Part shown: positions 32,184 to 40,082 of the stretch, piece by piece
Numbering within the stretch: the stretch's first letter is position 1
Layout: every line of letters begins with the position of its first letter
Source of the DNA: Collinsella sp.
GTDB lineage: Bacteria > Actinomycetota > Coriobacteriia > Coriobacteriales > Coriobacteriaceae
Length of the DNA: 64,000 bases
Reading direction: 5' to 3'
Assembly (NCBI GenBank): GCA_031296755.1
Contig: JAUMMZ010000032.1
Location: 1 to 64,000, forward strand
Position numbers and translations under genes: made by a program
Notes under the pieces: generated by a model
The model's input: only the letters and a program-made list of their open reading frames with translations
Told to the model about the DNA's origin: nothing
Database searches by the model: none

Positions 32184-32978
32184 TTAGTCTTCGTCGTCTT
32201 CGAGCGGATCGTAGTCGGAATCGACACCGGCGGCTGCATGGGAACCGTTGAACTTGAAGCCCATGAAGACGACAGCCAGGCACACACCGATCAGAGCGAC
32301 CGCGATGACGGACAGGTTGAGGTAAGCGGCGAGCAGGAAACCGATGAACAGGAACGGAGTCATACCCTTCTTGATCATCATGGTGAGCAGCAGGGCCAAG
32401 CCGTAGGCGGTCATGATCTTGGTCGAAACGTTAAGACCAGTGGACAGCCACTCGGGAACCATGTTGACGATGGCCTGAACCAGGTCGGTGCCAACAAAAA
32501 CGGCGAGGAAGATCGGCAGGAAGTACATGACGGCGTACAGACCGGAGCCGGCGCAGATGTGCATACGGTAGGCGGTCTTGAACTTTCCGTTATCGATCGC
32601 GCTATCTGCCACATGGGTGAGGGCGGCGATGATGGAACGGAAGACAATGCCGAGGAGCTGACCCAGGACGGCGACCGGGATGGCGATCGTCATGGCGGTC
32701 TCGGCGGAAGCATCGGTCAGGCATGCGAAGGCAGCGGCCACGATGCCGCCCAGGACCATATCGGGCGGAACGGCAGCGCCGACCTGCACCAGGCCCATGG
32801 ACACGAGCTCGACGGCGGCACCGACGGCAAGGCCGGTGGGCACATCGCCCAGCAGCAGACCGACGAGCGTAGCGCCAACGAGGGGCTGCTCGAAGTTAAG
32901 ACGACCGAGCAGGCGGGAGTCCCACATGCAGAACACGCCGACGAGGCCGACGAGCACCGCACTGATGAACGTATTCAT
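32184..32978 (-). CDS. PTS mannose/fructose/sorbose-family IIC component
   Basis: 264 residues, polytopic. FISAVLVGLVGVFCMWDSRL, VGLLLGDVPTGLAVGAAVELVSMG-type sequence with the conserved GDxxxG pattern, and several further hydrophobic segments identify the IIC permease; the C-terminus is acidic (DYDPLEDDED). It lies 36 bases after IIAB and 13 before IID in the same operon. Confidence 0.93.
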   Translation of the reverse strand: MNTFISAVLVGLVGVFCMWDSRLLGRLNFEQPLVGATLVGLLLGDVPTGLAVGAAVELVSMGLVQVGAAVPPDMVLGGIVAAAFACLTDASAETAMTIAIPVAVLGQLLGIVFRSIIAALTHVADSAIDNGKFKTAYRMHICAGSGLYAVMYFLPIFLAVFVGTDLVQAIVNMVPEWLSTGLNVSTKIMTAYGLALLLTMMIKKGMTPFLFIGFLLAAYLNLSVIAVALIGVCLAVVFMGFKFNGSHAAAGVDSDYDPLEDDED

Positions 32979-33014
32979 ACCCTTCTCCTTTCAGTCAGGC
33001 AAAAGCCTGGTTGA

Positions 33015-33938
33015 TTACAGCTTGGCGTCGATGTCGACGCTCTGATACGTAGGGGTCTGCTGGACGTAGAGCTTGATGCCCATGTCGAGCAGCTGGTTGA
33101 CGTCGGCCTTCTGGTTGGCGTCGAGGAAGACGGAGCTGTCCTTGCCGCCGACCTGATCGGCACCGTCGTGGTTGGCGGTGGCGCCCAGGTTGATGGCGTC
33201 GAGCTTGTAGCCCTGGCAGAACTGCAGCATCTCGGCCGTGTTGCCAAAGACGAACATGACGCGCTCGCCGAGGGTGTTGAGCTTGTCCATCTTGGCGAGG
33301 GCACGCTCGACGGTGAAGACGTTCAGGCGCACGCCCTGGGGCTTGGCCAGCTTAAGAGCGCCCTTCTTGATGTCATCGTTGGCGGCAGCGTTGTCGACGA
33401 CGATGATGCGCTCGGCCTGAACCTTGGTGGTCCAGGTAAAGACGACCTGGCCGTGCAGCAGACGGTAGTCAAGACGTGCGAGGACGATCTTGGCGGGACC
33501 GGAGCTGTGACGGGACGCCTTGGCCTGCTTGGCGGGAGCCGCGGCGGCCTCGACCGGTGCGTTGGGATTGGTCAGACCGGTGCGGGCCTCGTTGATGAGG
33601 GCCGCGAGCTCGGCGCCCTTGACGGGGGCGGGGCTCATAGCAAGCGTGAGCGCCAACGGGATGTTGAAACCGCTGACAACCGTGAACTTCGTGCCGTTCT
33701 TGGAAAGCTCGACCATGTTGTTGTTGACCGAGCTGCCGAGCATATCGGTCAGCACATAGACGGTGTCGTCCGCGTTGAACGTGGCGATCATAGCCTCAAC
33801 CTTATTGGTGATGGGCTCCTTGTCGTCACGAGCAAGCGACACGACGTGGACGTTCGACACGTCGCCGAGAACCATCTCGAGCGTGTCTTTGGCGCCTGCG
33901 GCCAGGCCGCCATGAGATGCGAGAATGATCTGATTCAT
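33015..33938 (-). CDS. PTS mannose-family IIAB fusion
   Basis: 307-residue cytoplasmic protein joining IIA and IIB. IIA (residues 1-125) carries the phosphorylated His9 in LASHGGLA; an Ala/Pro linker (about 127-147) leads to IIB with His162 in LDYRLLHGQVVFTW. Phosphate passes from HPr to His9, then His162, then the sugar. First gene of the operon IIAB-IIC-IID-SIS. Its promoter region contains TATAACGTCTTATA, which resembles sites before GntR gene 2 and the DMT gene, implying control by that regulator. Confidence 0.94.
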   Translation of the reverse strand: MNQIILASHGGLAAGAKDTLEMVLGDVSNVHVVSLARDDKEPITNKVEAMIATFNADDTVYVLTDMLGSSVNNNMVELSKNGTKFTVVSGFNIPLALTLAMSPAPVKGAELAALINEARTGLTNPNAPVEAAAAPAKQAKASRHSSGPAKIVLARLDYRLLHGQVVFTWTTKVQAERIIVVDNAAANDDIKKGALKLAKPQGVRLNVFTVERALAKMDKLNTLGERVMFVFGNTAEMLQFCQGYKLDAINLGATANHDGADQVGGKDSSVFLDANQKADVNQLLDMGIKLYVQQTPTYQSVDIDAKL

Positions 33939-33964
33939 CTTGCCTCCTCCTTTTCGTTATGGTC

Positions 33965-33985
33965 ATTATAACGTCTTATACGTTG
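33965..33985 (-). promoter_or_regulatory. PTS operon -10 box and candidate GntR operator
   Basis: Minus-strand TATAAT (33970-33965) overlaps the near-palindrome TATAACGTCTTATA (33967-33980), 27 bases or more before the IIAB start. Binding there would block the promoter. A clear -35 box is not seen. Confidence 0.55.
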
Positions 33986-34120
33986 CTTATATTGCTAATT
34001 AGTATAAAGACCGTTCGCGGGTGAAAATCGACCGTTGACGGGTTTAACGTACTCGAAACGTTGGGCTGGGTAGGCCGGCGCTAGCTGGATAACCCCAGGT
34101 CAGACCCTGCGCGCAATCCC

Positions 34121-35203
34121 CTATCGCACGAAGTACCAGGGGCTTTCCTGTACGGTGGGTTCCAGCGCAATGCCGGTGCGTTCTTTAAACAGATCCATGT
34201 CCTGAGATTTTTCGGTCCACCACGCGTTGGGCTTAAAGGTCATGCTCTCAATGACATGACCGACAAACACACTGTTGCGCAGCTTGGAGAAGTCGGTGTT
34301 CATAATCAGGATGGACGCGAGCACCAACACGATGCCCAGGACTTTAATCGCGCCGGCGGGCTCGGCGTAGACACCAATGCCCACCAGTACGGTGACGACC
34401 GTCTCGAAAGACATTACGACGGGAACTTTCGATGTCTCGAGCCCCATGGACAGACCCTGCATATATAAGATGTAAGCAACGGCTGTGGGGATGAGTCCAA
34501 AGCCAAGGAACAGCAGCAGCAGCTGTGGCGACATTGCCGCGGCGACATCCGGCCACGGAGCCGCGATAGCTGCCATAACCGCACCGCCAAAAACAAAGCC
34601 CCAAAACGTGACAGCCAGCGGGTGGACCGTCTTGGTTGCTATTCGGCTAAACACCGCGAGCGACGCACCACAAAGGCCTGCAATCACGCCCGACGTGACG
34701 CCCCAAACCGAAAAATGAAAACCGGAAAGGTCGCCATTGGTCACTGCAAGCACGCAGCCTACGATGTTAAAGACAATGGCAACGAGCTTGTTGGGGGTCA
34801 CGTCCTCGCGATAAAGCACGCGGCCGAGCATGACGCCAAACACCGGCGAGGTGTAGAGCAGCACCGAGGCCGTGGACATGCCCACCTCGCCCATGCACTC
34901 GTAATAGCAGGTGTTAGCGGCGGCCAAACCGACGATGCCAACAAGCGCACAAGGAACAAGCTCTTTAGGGCTTGCCTTGAACAGGGCCAGCGGACCCTGA
35001 GCCACGGTAGACCCCTCACCCGGACGGCAGCCCATAAACATCAGGACCGGCGCCAAGATAAGCGCTCCGACCAACAAGCGAAAGGCAGCCATGCTCTGGG
35101 ACGAAACGCCCATGGCCGAGATGCCGTTTACAAAGATTCCGATGCTGCCCCACATAAGCGCGGCGATCAGCACCAGCACATAGCCCAGATTGCTCTTCTT
35201 CAA
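34121..35203 (-). CDS. EamA/DMT-superfamily transporter
   Basis: 360 residues with ten predicted hydrophobic segments in two EamA repeats (YVLVLIAALMWGSIGIFVNG opens the first; HFSVWGVTSGVIAGLCGASL the second). It is longer than most members because of a 45-residue hydrophilic C-terminal tail (after NTDFSKLRN) ending ESPWYFVR. Exports or imports a small metabolite; substrate unknown. Its upstream site GTATATAACGACTA links it to GntR regulator 2, suggesting a role with the PTS substrate, for example export of the released amine. Confidence 0.85.
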   Translation of the reverse strand: MKKSNLGYVLVLIAALMWGSIGIFVNGISAMGVSSQSMAAFRLLVGALILAPVLMFMGCRPGEGSTVAQGPLALFKASPKELVPCALVGIVGLAAANTCYYECMGEVGMSTASVLLYTSPVFGVMLGRVLYREDVTPNKLVAIVFNIVGCVLAVTNGDLSGFHFSVWGVTSGVIAGLCGASLAVFSRIATKTVHPLAVTFWGFVFGGAVMAAIAAPWPDVAAAMSPQLLLLFLGFGLIPTAVAYILYMQGLSMGLETSKVPVVMSFETVVTVLVGIGVYAEPAGAIKVLGIVLVLASILIMNTDFSKLRNSVFVGHVIESMTFKPNAWWTEKSQDMDLFKERTGIALEPTVQESPWYFVR

Positions 35204-35241
35204 CGCAGCCTCCTCGGTATTGTTTCCAATATGTTTCGTAC

Positions 35242-35262
35242 TACGTTATAGTCGTTATATAC
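35242..35262. promoter_or_regulatory. Candidate GntR operator before the DMT gene
   Basis: TACGTTATAGTCGTTATATAC; on the minus strand GTATATAACGACTA differs at one base from the site upstream of GntR gene 2. It lies about 40 bases before the DMT start codon. Confidence 0.5.
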
Positions 35263-35333
35263 ATTTTTCAAGACACAAATCGGCGAGCGGATAAGTGATC
35301 CGTTTTCCTCCGCCCCCAGCGGATTACTGGGCG

Positions 35334-35398
35334 GTTGCGGTGAAATAGTTCCTAAATAGAGGCTTCAAGCCCCCAAGCAGGAACTATTCCACCGCAAC
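35334..35398. repeat. GTTGCGGTGAAATAG inverted repeat (copy C)
   Basis: Arms GTTGCGGTGAAATAGTTCCT (35334-35353) and AGGAACTATTCCACCGCAAC (35379-35398) pair at 19 of 20 positions. Compared with copy A, the inner stem changes from AGGGA/TCCCT to AGTTCCT/AGGAACT, keeping pairing. Confidence 0.85.
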
Positions 35399-35434
35399 TT
35401 ATGAGGACATCGAGCTGTTAGGCCGCTCTATCCC

Positions 35435-36427
35435 CTAGTAGTCCAGCTTCCACATGTAGCGGCGCGTCATGTAGTCCTTGTGGGTGACGGCAGAGAGCGC
35501 ACGCATGTACACGTTGTTGAGGATCGGGGCAAAGATCAGGTGATTGAAGTACTCGCTCACGCTGTCCTTGATGTCGTTGAGGCCGAGCTCCTTGGCGTCG
35601 AGCTGATAGACGCGCTCGCCACCGTACTGGTTGACGAAGCGGATGCCGCGCTCGTCGTTGCAGCGGCTGCGGCCGACGCTGATGAGCTGGAACAGCGAGG
35701 TGCGCTTGTCCAGGATCTCGAAGGGGCCGTGGAAGAAGTCGCAGGTGTTGATGGTGCAGGAGTCGATCTGCAGCATCTCCTGCACGTTGCAGATGCTAAA
35801 GACGTAGGCGGCACCAAAGAGCGGACCCTGAGCCATCACGTTGATGCAGGGCTTGTCGGCGTTTTGCTCGGCCCACTTGGCGGCGAGCGGACGGGTGTAC
35901 TCGACGGCCTTGCGATAGATGGGGTCAACCAGGTCGAAGGCGGCCATAGCGGTCTCGTACTCGGCATAGCCCTCGGTCTGCTGCGTAAGCTCCATGGCGA
36001 TCATGGTCACGACGGCGGAGTTGGTGCGGCCCATGCAGGACTCGTCGACGGCCAGGCTGTCATACTGGATCTTGTAGTCGCAGACCTCGGTGAGGCCGGA
36101 CTCGTCGACATAGATTGCGATGGTGCTGGCGCCGTGGTCCTTGGCGACCTGGGCGGCGACGATGGTCTCCTTGGTGCCGCGCATGGACACGACGACGGCC
36201 AGGGTGTTCTCGTTGACGTAGGCCGGGGTGGCGTGCACGAACTCGTTGCTGGTGTAGCTGGAGCTCACGACCTGCGTGGCCTCGTGCTCCATAAAGTACT
36301 GGGCAGGATAGTTGCCGCCGTTGGATCCGCCGGCGCCAATCCACACGACGCGCTTGATGCCGCCCTTGTCTGCCTTGTCAGCCAAAACCTGGGAAACGAC
36401 ATCCTTAACCTGTTCCTGAGTGGTCAT
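35435..36427 (-). CDS. SIS-domain protein, GfrE/FrlB-like deglycase (3)
   Basis: 330-residue double-SIS protein. WIGAGGSNGGNYPAQYF and VVVSMRGTKETIVAA are the first loop pair (the usual S-x-S/G-N-T loop is altered to MRGTKET), AQGPLFGAAYVFS and CDFFHGPFEILD the second, RRYMWKLDY the end, nearly identical to SIS gene 2's C-terminus. Divergently transcribed from GntR gene 3, with shared operator-like motifs between them. Likely a phosphosugar-amine deglycase or isomerase; exact substrate unknown. Confidence 0.8.
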   Translation of the reverse strand: MTTQEQVKDVVSQVLADKADKGGIKRVVWIGAGGSNGGNYPAQYFMEHEATQVVSSSYTSNEFVHATPAYVNENTLAVVVSMRGTKETIVAAQVAKDHGASTIAIYVDESGLTEVCDYKIQYDSLAVDESCMGRTNSAVVTMIAMELTQQTEGYAEYETAMAAFDLVDPIYRKAVEYTRPLAAKWAEQNADKPCINVMAQGPLFGAAYVFSICNVQEMLQIDSCTINTCDFFHGPFEILDKRTSLFQLISVGRSRCNDERGIRFVNQYGGERVYQLDAKELGLNDIKDSVSEYFNHLIFAPILNNVYMRALSAVTHKDYMTRRYMWKLDY

Positions 36428-36466
36428 CGTGCATCAGCCTTTCTTCTCGTTTGATGCTCATCACAG

Positions 36467-36617
36467 GCATACAAGTTACATACATGTTTTGGTTATGTCG
36501 ACTAGTTGTATGCTATATTTATCTTAGAATTTTTGCTGATGCGGTTTTTGATAATTGGCTACCAGCTGTTTTGTTGTCGTATTGAATACATGCTTGCTTA
36601 GATAAGCATACAAGTTA
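36467..36617. promoter_or_regulatory. GCATACAAGTTA operator cluster in divergent region
   Basis: Between SIS gene 3 and GntR gene 3, GCATACAAGTTA occurs at 36467-36478 and 36606-36617, and an inverted ACTAGTTGTATGC at 36501-36513. TGCTTAGATAAGCA (36595-36608) is a perfect small palindrome. The outer two sites sit close to each gene's start, fitting co-repression by the adjacent GntR protein. Confidence 0.6.
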
Positions 36618-36633
36618 GATATAGGCTGATCGC

Positions 36634-37356
36634 ATGAACGCTTCATCTAAAAAGAAACTGAGCCAATACGAGCGCTTGGCGGGTACGCTTCGCGACCGCA
36701 TCGCCGCCGGCATCTACGCACGCGGAGACAAGCTGCCGTCCGAGATGGAGCTCATGGACGAATCGGGGCTGTCGCGCAGCACCGTACGCCATGCCCTTAA
36801 GGTGCTCGTTGATGAGGGTCTGGTTCGAACCGAGCGCGGGCGCGGCGCCTTTGTGGCCGACACGCCGGCGCTCCACGAGAACAACCTGGTGTTTTCGAGC
36901 TATACGGCGCAGGTCCAGGGTCAGGGCATGAAGCCCACCACGCGCACGGTGGACTCGGGCTTTACCAAGGCGGGCGGCAGTATAGCTAAGTTCTTTGATG
37001 CGGCCGTGGGCAGCAAGCTCGTCAAACTTGTCCGTCTGCGCTATCTGGACGATGCGCCGCTGTGCCTGGAGACTACCTATCTACCACCGAGCTTTGAAGC
37101 ACTCATCGATCGCGATATCAATGGTTCGCTCTACGCGACGCTGCGCCAAGAATTCCATCGCGCGCCGGCACAGGGGCACAAGACCTTTGAGGTGTGCTAT
37201 GCCTCGCAAAACGAGGCGTTTTTGCTCAACGTTGAGCGCGGGCAGGCGCTGATCCTAATCACCGACTACGTCTACGACACCGACGGCCGCCCGCTCCATG
37301 TCTCCAAGCGCATCCAGCGCACCGACCGTGCCAAATACACCGAGCCCATCGGCTAA
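36634..37356 (+). CDS. GntR/HutC-family (UTRA) regulator 3
   Basis: 240 residues: winged helix (SQYERLAGTLRDRIAAGIYA, KLPSEMELMDESGLSRSTVRH) and UTRA domain (LVRLRYLDDAPLCLETTYLP, YDTDGRPLHVSKRIQRTDRAKY). Encoded back to back with SIS gene 3 and probably repressing it and itself through the GCATACAAGTTA sites. It differs from regulators 1 and 2 in the C-terminal UTRA end (lacks GSRYV). Confidence 0.88.
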   Translation: MNASSKKKLSQYERLAGTLRDRIAAGIYARGDKLPSEMELMDESGLSRSTVRHALKVLVDEGLVRTERGRGAFVADTPALHENNLVFSSYTAQVQGQGMKPTTRTVDSGFTKAGGSIAKFFDAAVGSKLVKLVRLRYLDDAPLCLETTYLPPSFEALIDRDINGSLYATLRQEFHRAPAQGHKTFEVCYASQNEAFLLNVERGQALILITDYVYDTDGRPLHVSKRIQRTDRAKYTEPIG

Positions 37357-37362
37357 CCTGCC

Positions 37363-37403
37363 AAAACCACCACAAAGGGGACAGGCACCTTCGTGGTGGT
37401 TTT
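37363..37403. repeat. GGGACAGG-core inverted repeat (copy 6)
   Basis: Arms AAAACCACCACAAAGG (37363-37378) and CCTTCGTGGTGGTTTT (37388-37403), one G-T pair, around GGACAGGCA. The right arm overlaps the GNAT stop codon, as copy 1 overlaps the hisB stop. It begins with CCTGCCAAAA, the arm of copy 1, as if one repeat had replaced another. Confidence 0.85.
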
Positions 37404-37983
37404 AGGCGAGGAGGTCGGGGAACCAGGTTGGCTTGGGCTGGTTGGGCGTGCGCTCGGCTAGGACCAGCTCCATCCAACACATGTCGTACCAGCGGCCGAA
37501 CTTTTGGGCGCAGCGGTCGAAGGCACCCACCAGGCGATATCCCATATGGGCATGGAAATCCTGGCTGTTGTGCGTCAGATACTCGTCGTCCTTATCGTGC
37601 GGCACGGCGATGAGCGCGCACATGTTGGTGATGCCCATCGCAATCAGGCATTGCTTGAGCGTATCGTGCAACTTGCGACCCAGCCCGCCATGGCGCACAT
37701 CGCGTGCCAGGTAAATCGACGTCTCGACCGACCAGTCGTATGCCTCGCGGCTGTTGAGCGGACTCACATAGGCATAGCCTATCGGACGCCCGTCCAGCTC
37801 CATCACCAGGTACGGATAGCGCTTGAGCGTACGCTCGATGCGCCCGGCGAACTCCTCAACGCTCGGCACCTCGTATTCGCAGGTAATCGCCGTCTGGCGC
37901 ACATATGGCTCATAGATGGCAAGCAACGCCGGCGCGTCTTCGGGCGTCGCCAGGCGAATCGTCGGCTCGGACATCTCGGTCAT
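37402..37983 (-). CDS. GNAT acetyltransferase, phosphinothricin-type
   Basis: 193 residues of the PAT/Bar subgroup of GNAT N-acetyltransferases. RLATPEDAPALLAIYEPYVRQTAITCEYE at the N-terminus, YAYVSPLNSREAYDWSVETSIYL and the acetyl-CoA loop DVRHGGLGRKL are characteristic. The family acetylates phosphinothricin or methionine sulfoximine-like amines; the natural substrate here is unknown. The ATG at 37983 follows GGGGGAGAAG; MSEPT at 37974 is an alternative. Confidence 0.86.
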   Translation of the reverse strand: MTEMSEPTIRLATPEDAPALLAIYEPYVRQTAITCEYEVPSVEEFAGRIERTLKRYPYLVMELDGRPIGYAYVSPLNSREAYDWSVETSIYLARDVRHGGLGRKLHDTLKQCLIAMGITNMCALIAVPHDKDDEYLTHNSQDFHAHMGYRLVGAFDRCAQKFGRWYDMCWMELVLAERTPNQPKPTWFPDLLA

Positions 37984-38000
37984 ACAACTCTTCTCCCCCA

Positions 38001-38042
38001 AAAGCAAAGGCCGCCCTGCGCCAAACCCAGCGCAGGGCGGCC
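38001..38042 (-). terminator. Terminator after threonine aldolase
   Basis: On the minus strand GGCCGCCCTGCGC (38042-38030) pairs perfectly with GCGCAGGGCGGCC (38021-38009) and is followed by TTTGCTTT. It lies 18 bases beyond the aldolase stop. Confidence 0.85.
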
Positions 38043-38060
38043 CCTCGTCATTACATCAGG

Positions 38061-39086
38061 CTACAGGACAGCCGCCAGCGCGTCGATGTCCTCCTGCGTC
38101 GTGGCCCAGCTGGTGCAAAAGCGCACTACCGTATGAGTATCGTCGTACTTTTCCCAGTACTCGATCGCCGCATGCTCGCGAATGCGGGCCATATCCTCGT
38201 TGGGCAGAATCACGAACTGCTGGTTCGTGGGCGTCTCCAAGAAGAACTGGTAGCCGCGCTCGTGCAGCACACGACGAAGCGCCTGAGCGGTCTCAATCGC
38301 CTGGCGACCAATCTCAAAATACAGGCCATCGGTAAAAAGAGCCTCGAACTGCACACCCATCAGGCGGCCCTTGGCGAGCAGTGCGCCATGCTGCTTAATA
38401 CGCGGAATGGGGTGCGCCGGGGCGTGCATGCCACAGAACACCACAGCCTCGCCGCAGAGCGCACCACACTTGGTGCCGCCGATGTAGAACACGTCACACA
38501 GCTGCGCCAGCTCGGGCAGGGTAATGTCGCACTCATCGGCCGCCAGCGCATAGGCCAGGCGAGCACCGTCCACAAACAGCGGAATCTCGCGCTTCTGGCA
38601 CACCGCGTGAATCGCCGCGAGCTCGGCCTTGGAGTACAGCGTGCCGTACTCGGTCGATAGGCTCACATACACGGCACCCGGGAACACCGTGTGCTCGTAG
38701 CTCTCGTTTTCGTAGAACACCTGGATATAGTTCTCGAGGTCCTCGGCGTGCATCTTGCCCTCGTAGCCGGGGATGGTGAGCACCTTGTGGCCGCCAAACT
38801 CGATAGCGCCCGCCTCGTGACAGGCGACGTGGCCAGTCTCAGCAGCAACGACGCCCTCGTAGGGCGCAAGCAGCATGTCGATCACCGTCGCGTTGGCCTG
38901 CGTGCCGCCCACCAGAAAAAACACGTCGGCATCAGGGGCCTGGCAGGCCTCGCGAATAAGTTGCTTGGCGCGCTCGGTGTGCGCATCGGTACCGTAGCCG
39001 GGCTGCGGCTCCATATTGGTGTCGACGAGCGCCTGCAGCACTGCCGGATGTGCGCCGTGGGAATAATCGTTGTTAAACGCGAGCAT
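38061..39086 (-). CDS. ltaE: Low-specificity threonine aldolase
   Basis: PLP fold-type I beta-eliminating lyase family, 341 residues, cleaving L-(allo)threonine to glycine and acetaldehyde. FNNDYSHGAHPAVL opens it; FFLVGGTQANATVI, ETGHVACHEAGAIE and VDGARLAYAL are family segments, and the cofactor lysine is in YIGGTKCGALCGEA. Single gene followed by a strong terminator. Related tryptophanase-like lyases exist, but these motifs fit the aldolase group. Confidence 0.9.
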   Translation of the reverse strand: MLAFNNDYSHGAHPAVLQALVDTNMEPQPGYGTDAHTERAKQLIREACQAPDADVFFLVGGTQANATVIDMLLAPYEGVVAAETGHVACHEAGAIEFGGHKVLTIPGYEGKMHAEDLENYIQVFYENESYEHTVFPGAVYVSLSTEYGTLYSKAELAAIHAVCQKREIPLFVDGARLAYALAADECDITLPELAQLCDVFYIGGTKCGALCGEAVVFCGMHAPAHPIPRIKQHGALLAKGRLMGVQFEALFTDGLYFEIGRQAIETAQALRRVLHERGYQFFLETPTNQQFVILPNEDMARIREHAAIEYWEKYDDTHTVVRFCTSWATTQEDIDALAAVL

Positions 39087-39131
39087 GGCAATCCTCTCTT
39101 ACCGGGTATCGGCCAGATGATTCAAACGGAG

Positions 39132-39995
39132 CTATTGTACGCCGTTGGGATAGGCAATGCGCGCGGCAAGGCACTCAAGTGCCAGTACCAGGGCAAAACC
39201 GCAGCTCACGTCACTCAAAAAGTGCGCACCTATCACGATGCGCCCAAAGGCGACGAGCGCCGCGATCACAGCCGCCGCCCAAAAAATCACGCGGCGACGC
39301 GACGGTTTTTCCTTAAAGGCTGCCGCGGGAAGCCCGGCGAGCATAAGGCCGATCGCCGCATGCGCCGTGTGTCCGCTCGCAAACGACTTGAACCCGTCCT
39401 TGATCACGCCGGCGGCGATATAGGTCCACTTGTCGGGATTGCCGATCACCCACCACGGCTGAAAATTGAGCCCCGGCGTGACCTCGATCACGCGCATGCG
39501 CGGGCGCGACCACAGTGGCTTGACGATCACGTTGAGGATGATGGCCTGAGCGATCCACACGGCAAGCACCATCAACGCCCAGCGCGTGAGTTCGTCGGGC
39601 TCGGTCGTGCGCGTGAGGCGATAGACGATAAGGTTGGCAGCGATGACCAGCACAAACGTCAGCACCAACTGAGCCGCAATGAGTTTACCGCCAACCCTCA
39701 GGGACGAAACGATCTCGTAGCCGGTCAGGCCAACGTTGACGAGGATGCCGAGCGCGGCAAGCCATTTGCTGCCCCTGGAGTCGGGACGCACCGCGCGCAC
39801 GAGCATAACGCCCGCGATGCTCGCCGTCAGCTCAAACGGCAACTCGCCAGCGGCCTCGATAAAGCGGCCGTACATGCTGCCGATGTTGAACAGCGCGCTC
39901 GAGATCTGATAATCGAAGAAACTGCCCACGCCCAGACAAAGACACAGGACAACCGCGATAGCGGCGGCGTCTTTCTTGTAGATGTACCCGAACAT
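39132..39995 (-). CDS. PAP2-family membrane phosphatase
   Basis: 287 residues with about six hydrophobic segments. The phosphatase signature is complete: KPLWSRPRMR, FASGHTAHAAIG and GRIVIGAHFLSDV, giving the conserved Arg, Ser-Gly-His and His-Asp residues. The second motif begins SFASGH where PSGH is more usual. Probable substrate is a lipid phosphate such as undecaprenyl pyrophosphate or phosphatidic acid, at the outer face of the membrane. ATG follows GAAAGGAAAGC. Confidence 0.87.
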   Translation of the reverse strand: MFGYIYKKDAAAIAVVLCLCLGVGSFFDYQISSALFNIGSMYGRFIEAAGELPFELTASIAGVMLVRAVRPDSRGSKWLAALGILVNVGLTGYEIVSSLRVGGKLIAAQLVLTFVLVIAANLIVYRLTRTTEPDELTRWALMVLAVWIAQAIILNVIVKPLWSRPRMRVIEVTPGLNFQPWWVIGNPDKWTYIAAGVIKDGFKSFASGHTAHAAIGLMLAGLPAAAFKEKPSRRRVIFWAAAVIAALVAFGRIVIGAHFLSDVSCGFALVLALECLAARIAYPNGVQ

Positions 39996-40082
39996 GCTTT
40001 CCTTTCGATGGGGCTGGAATCAACCTGCGAGGTGGCGGGCAAAGAACAACTGGTAGCTCTGCCCCGCCACGCCCCCTACTTG

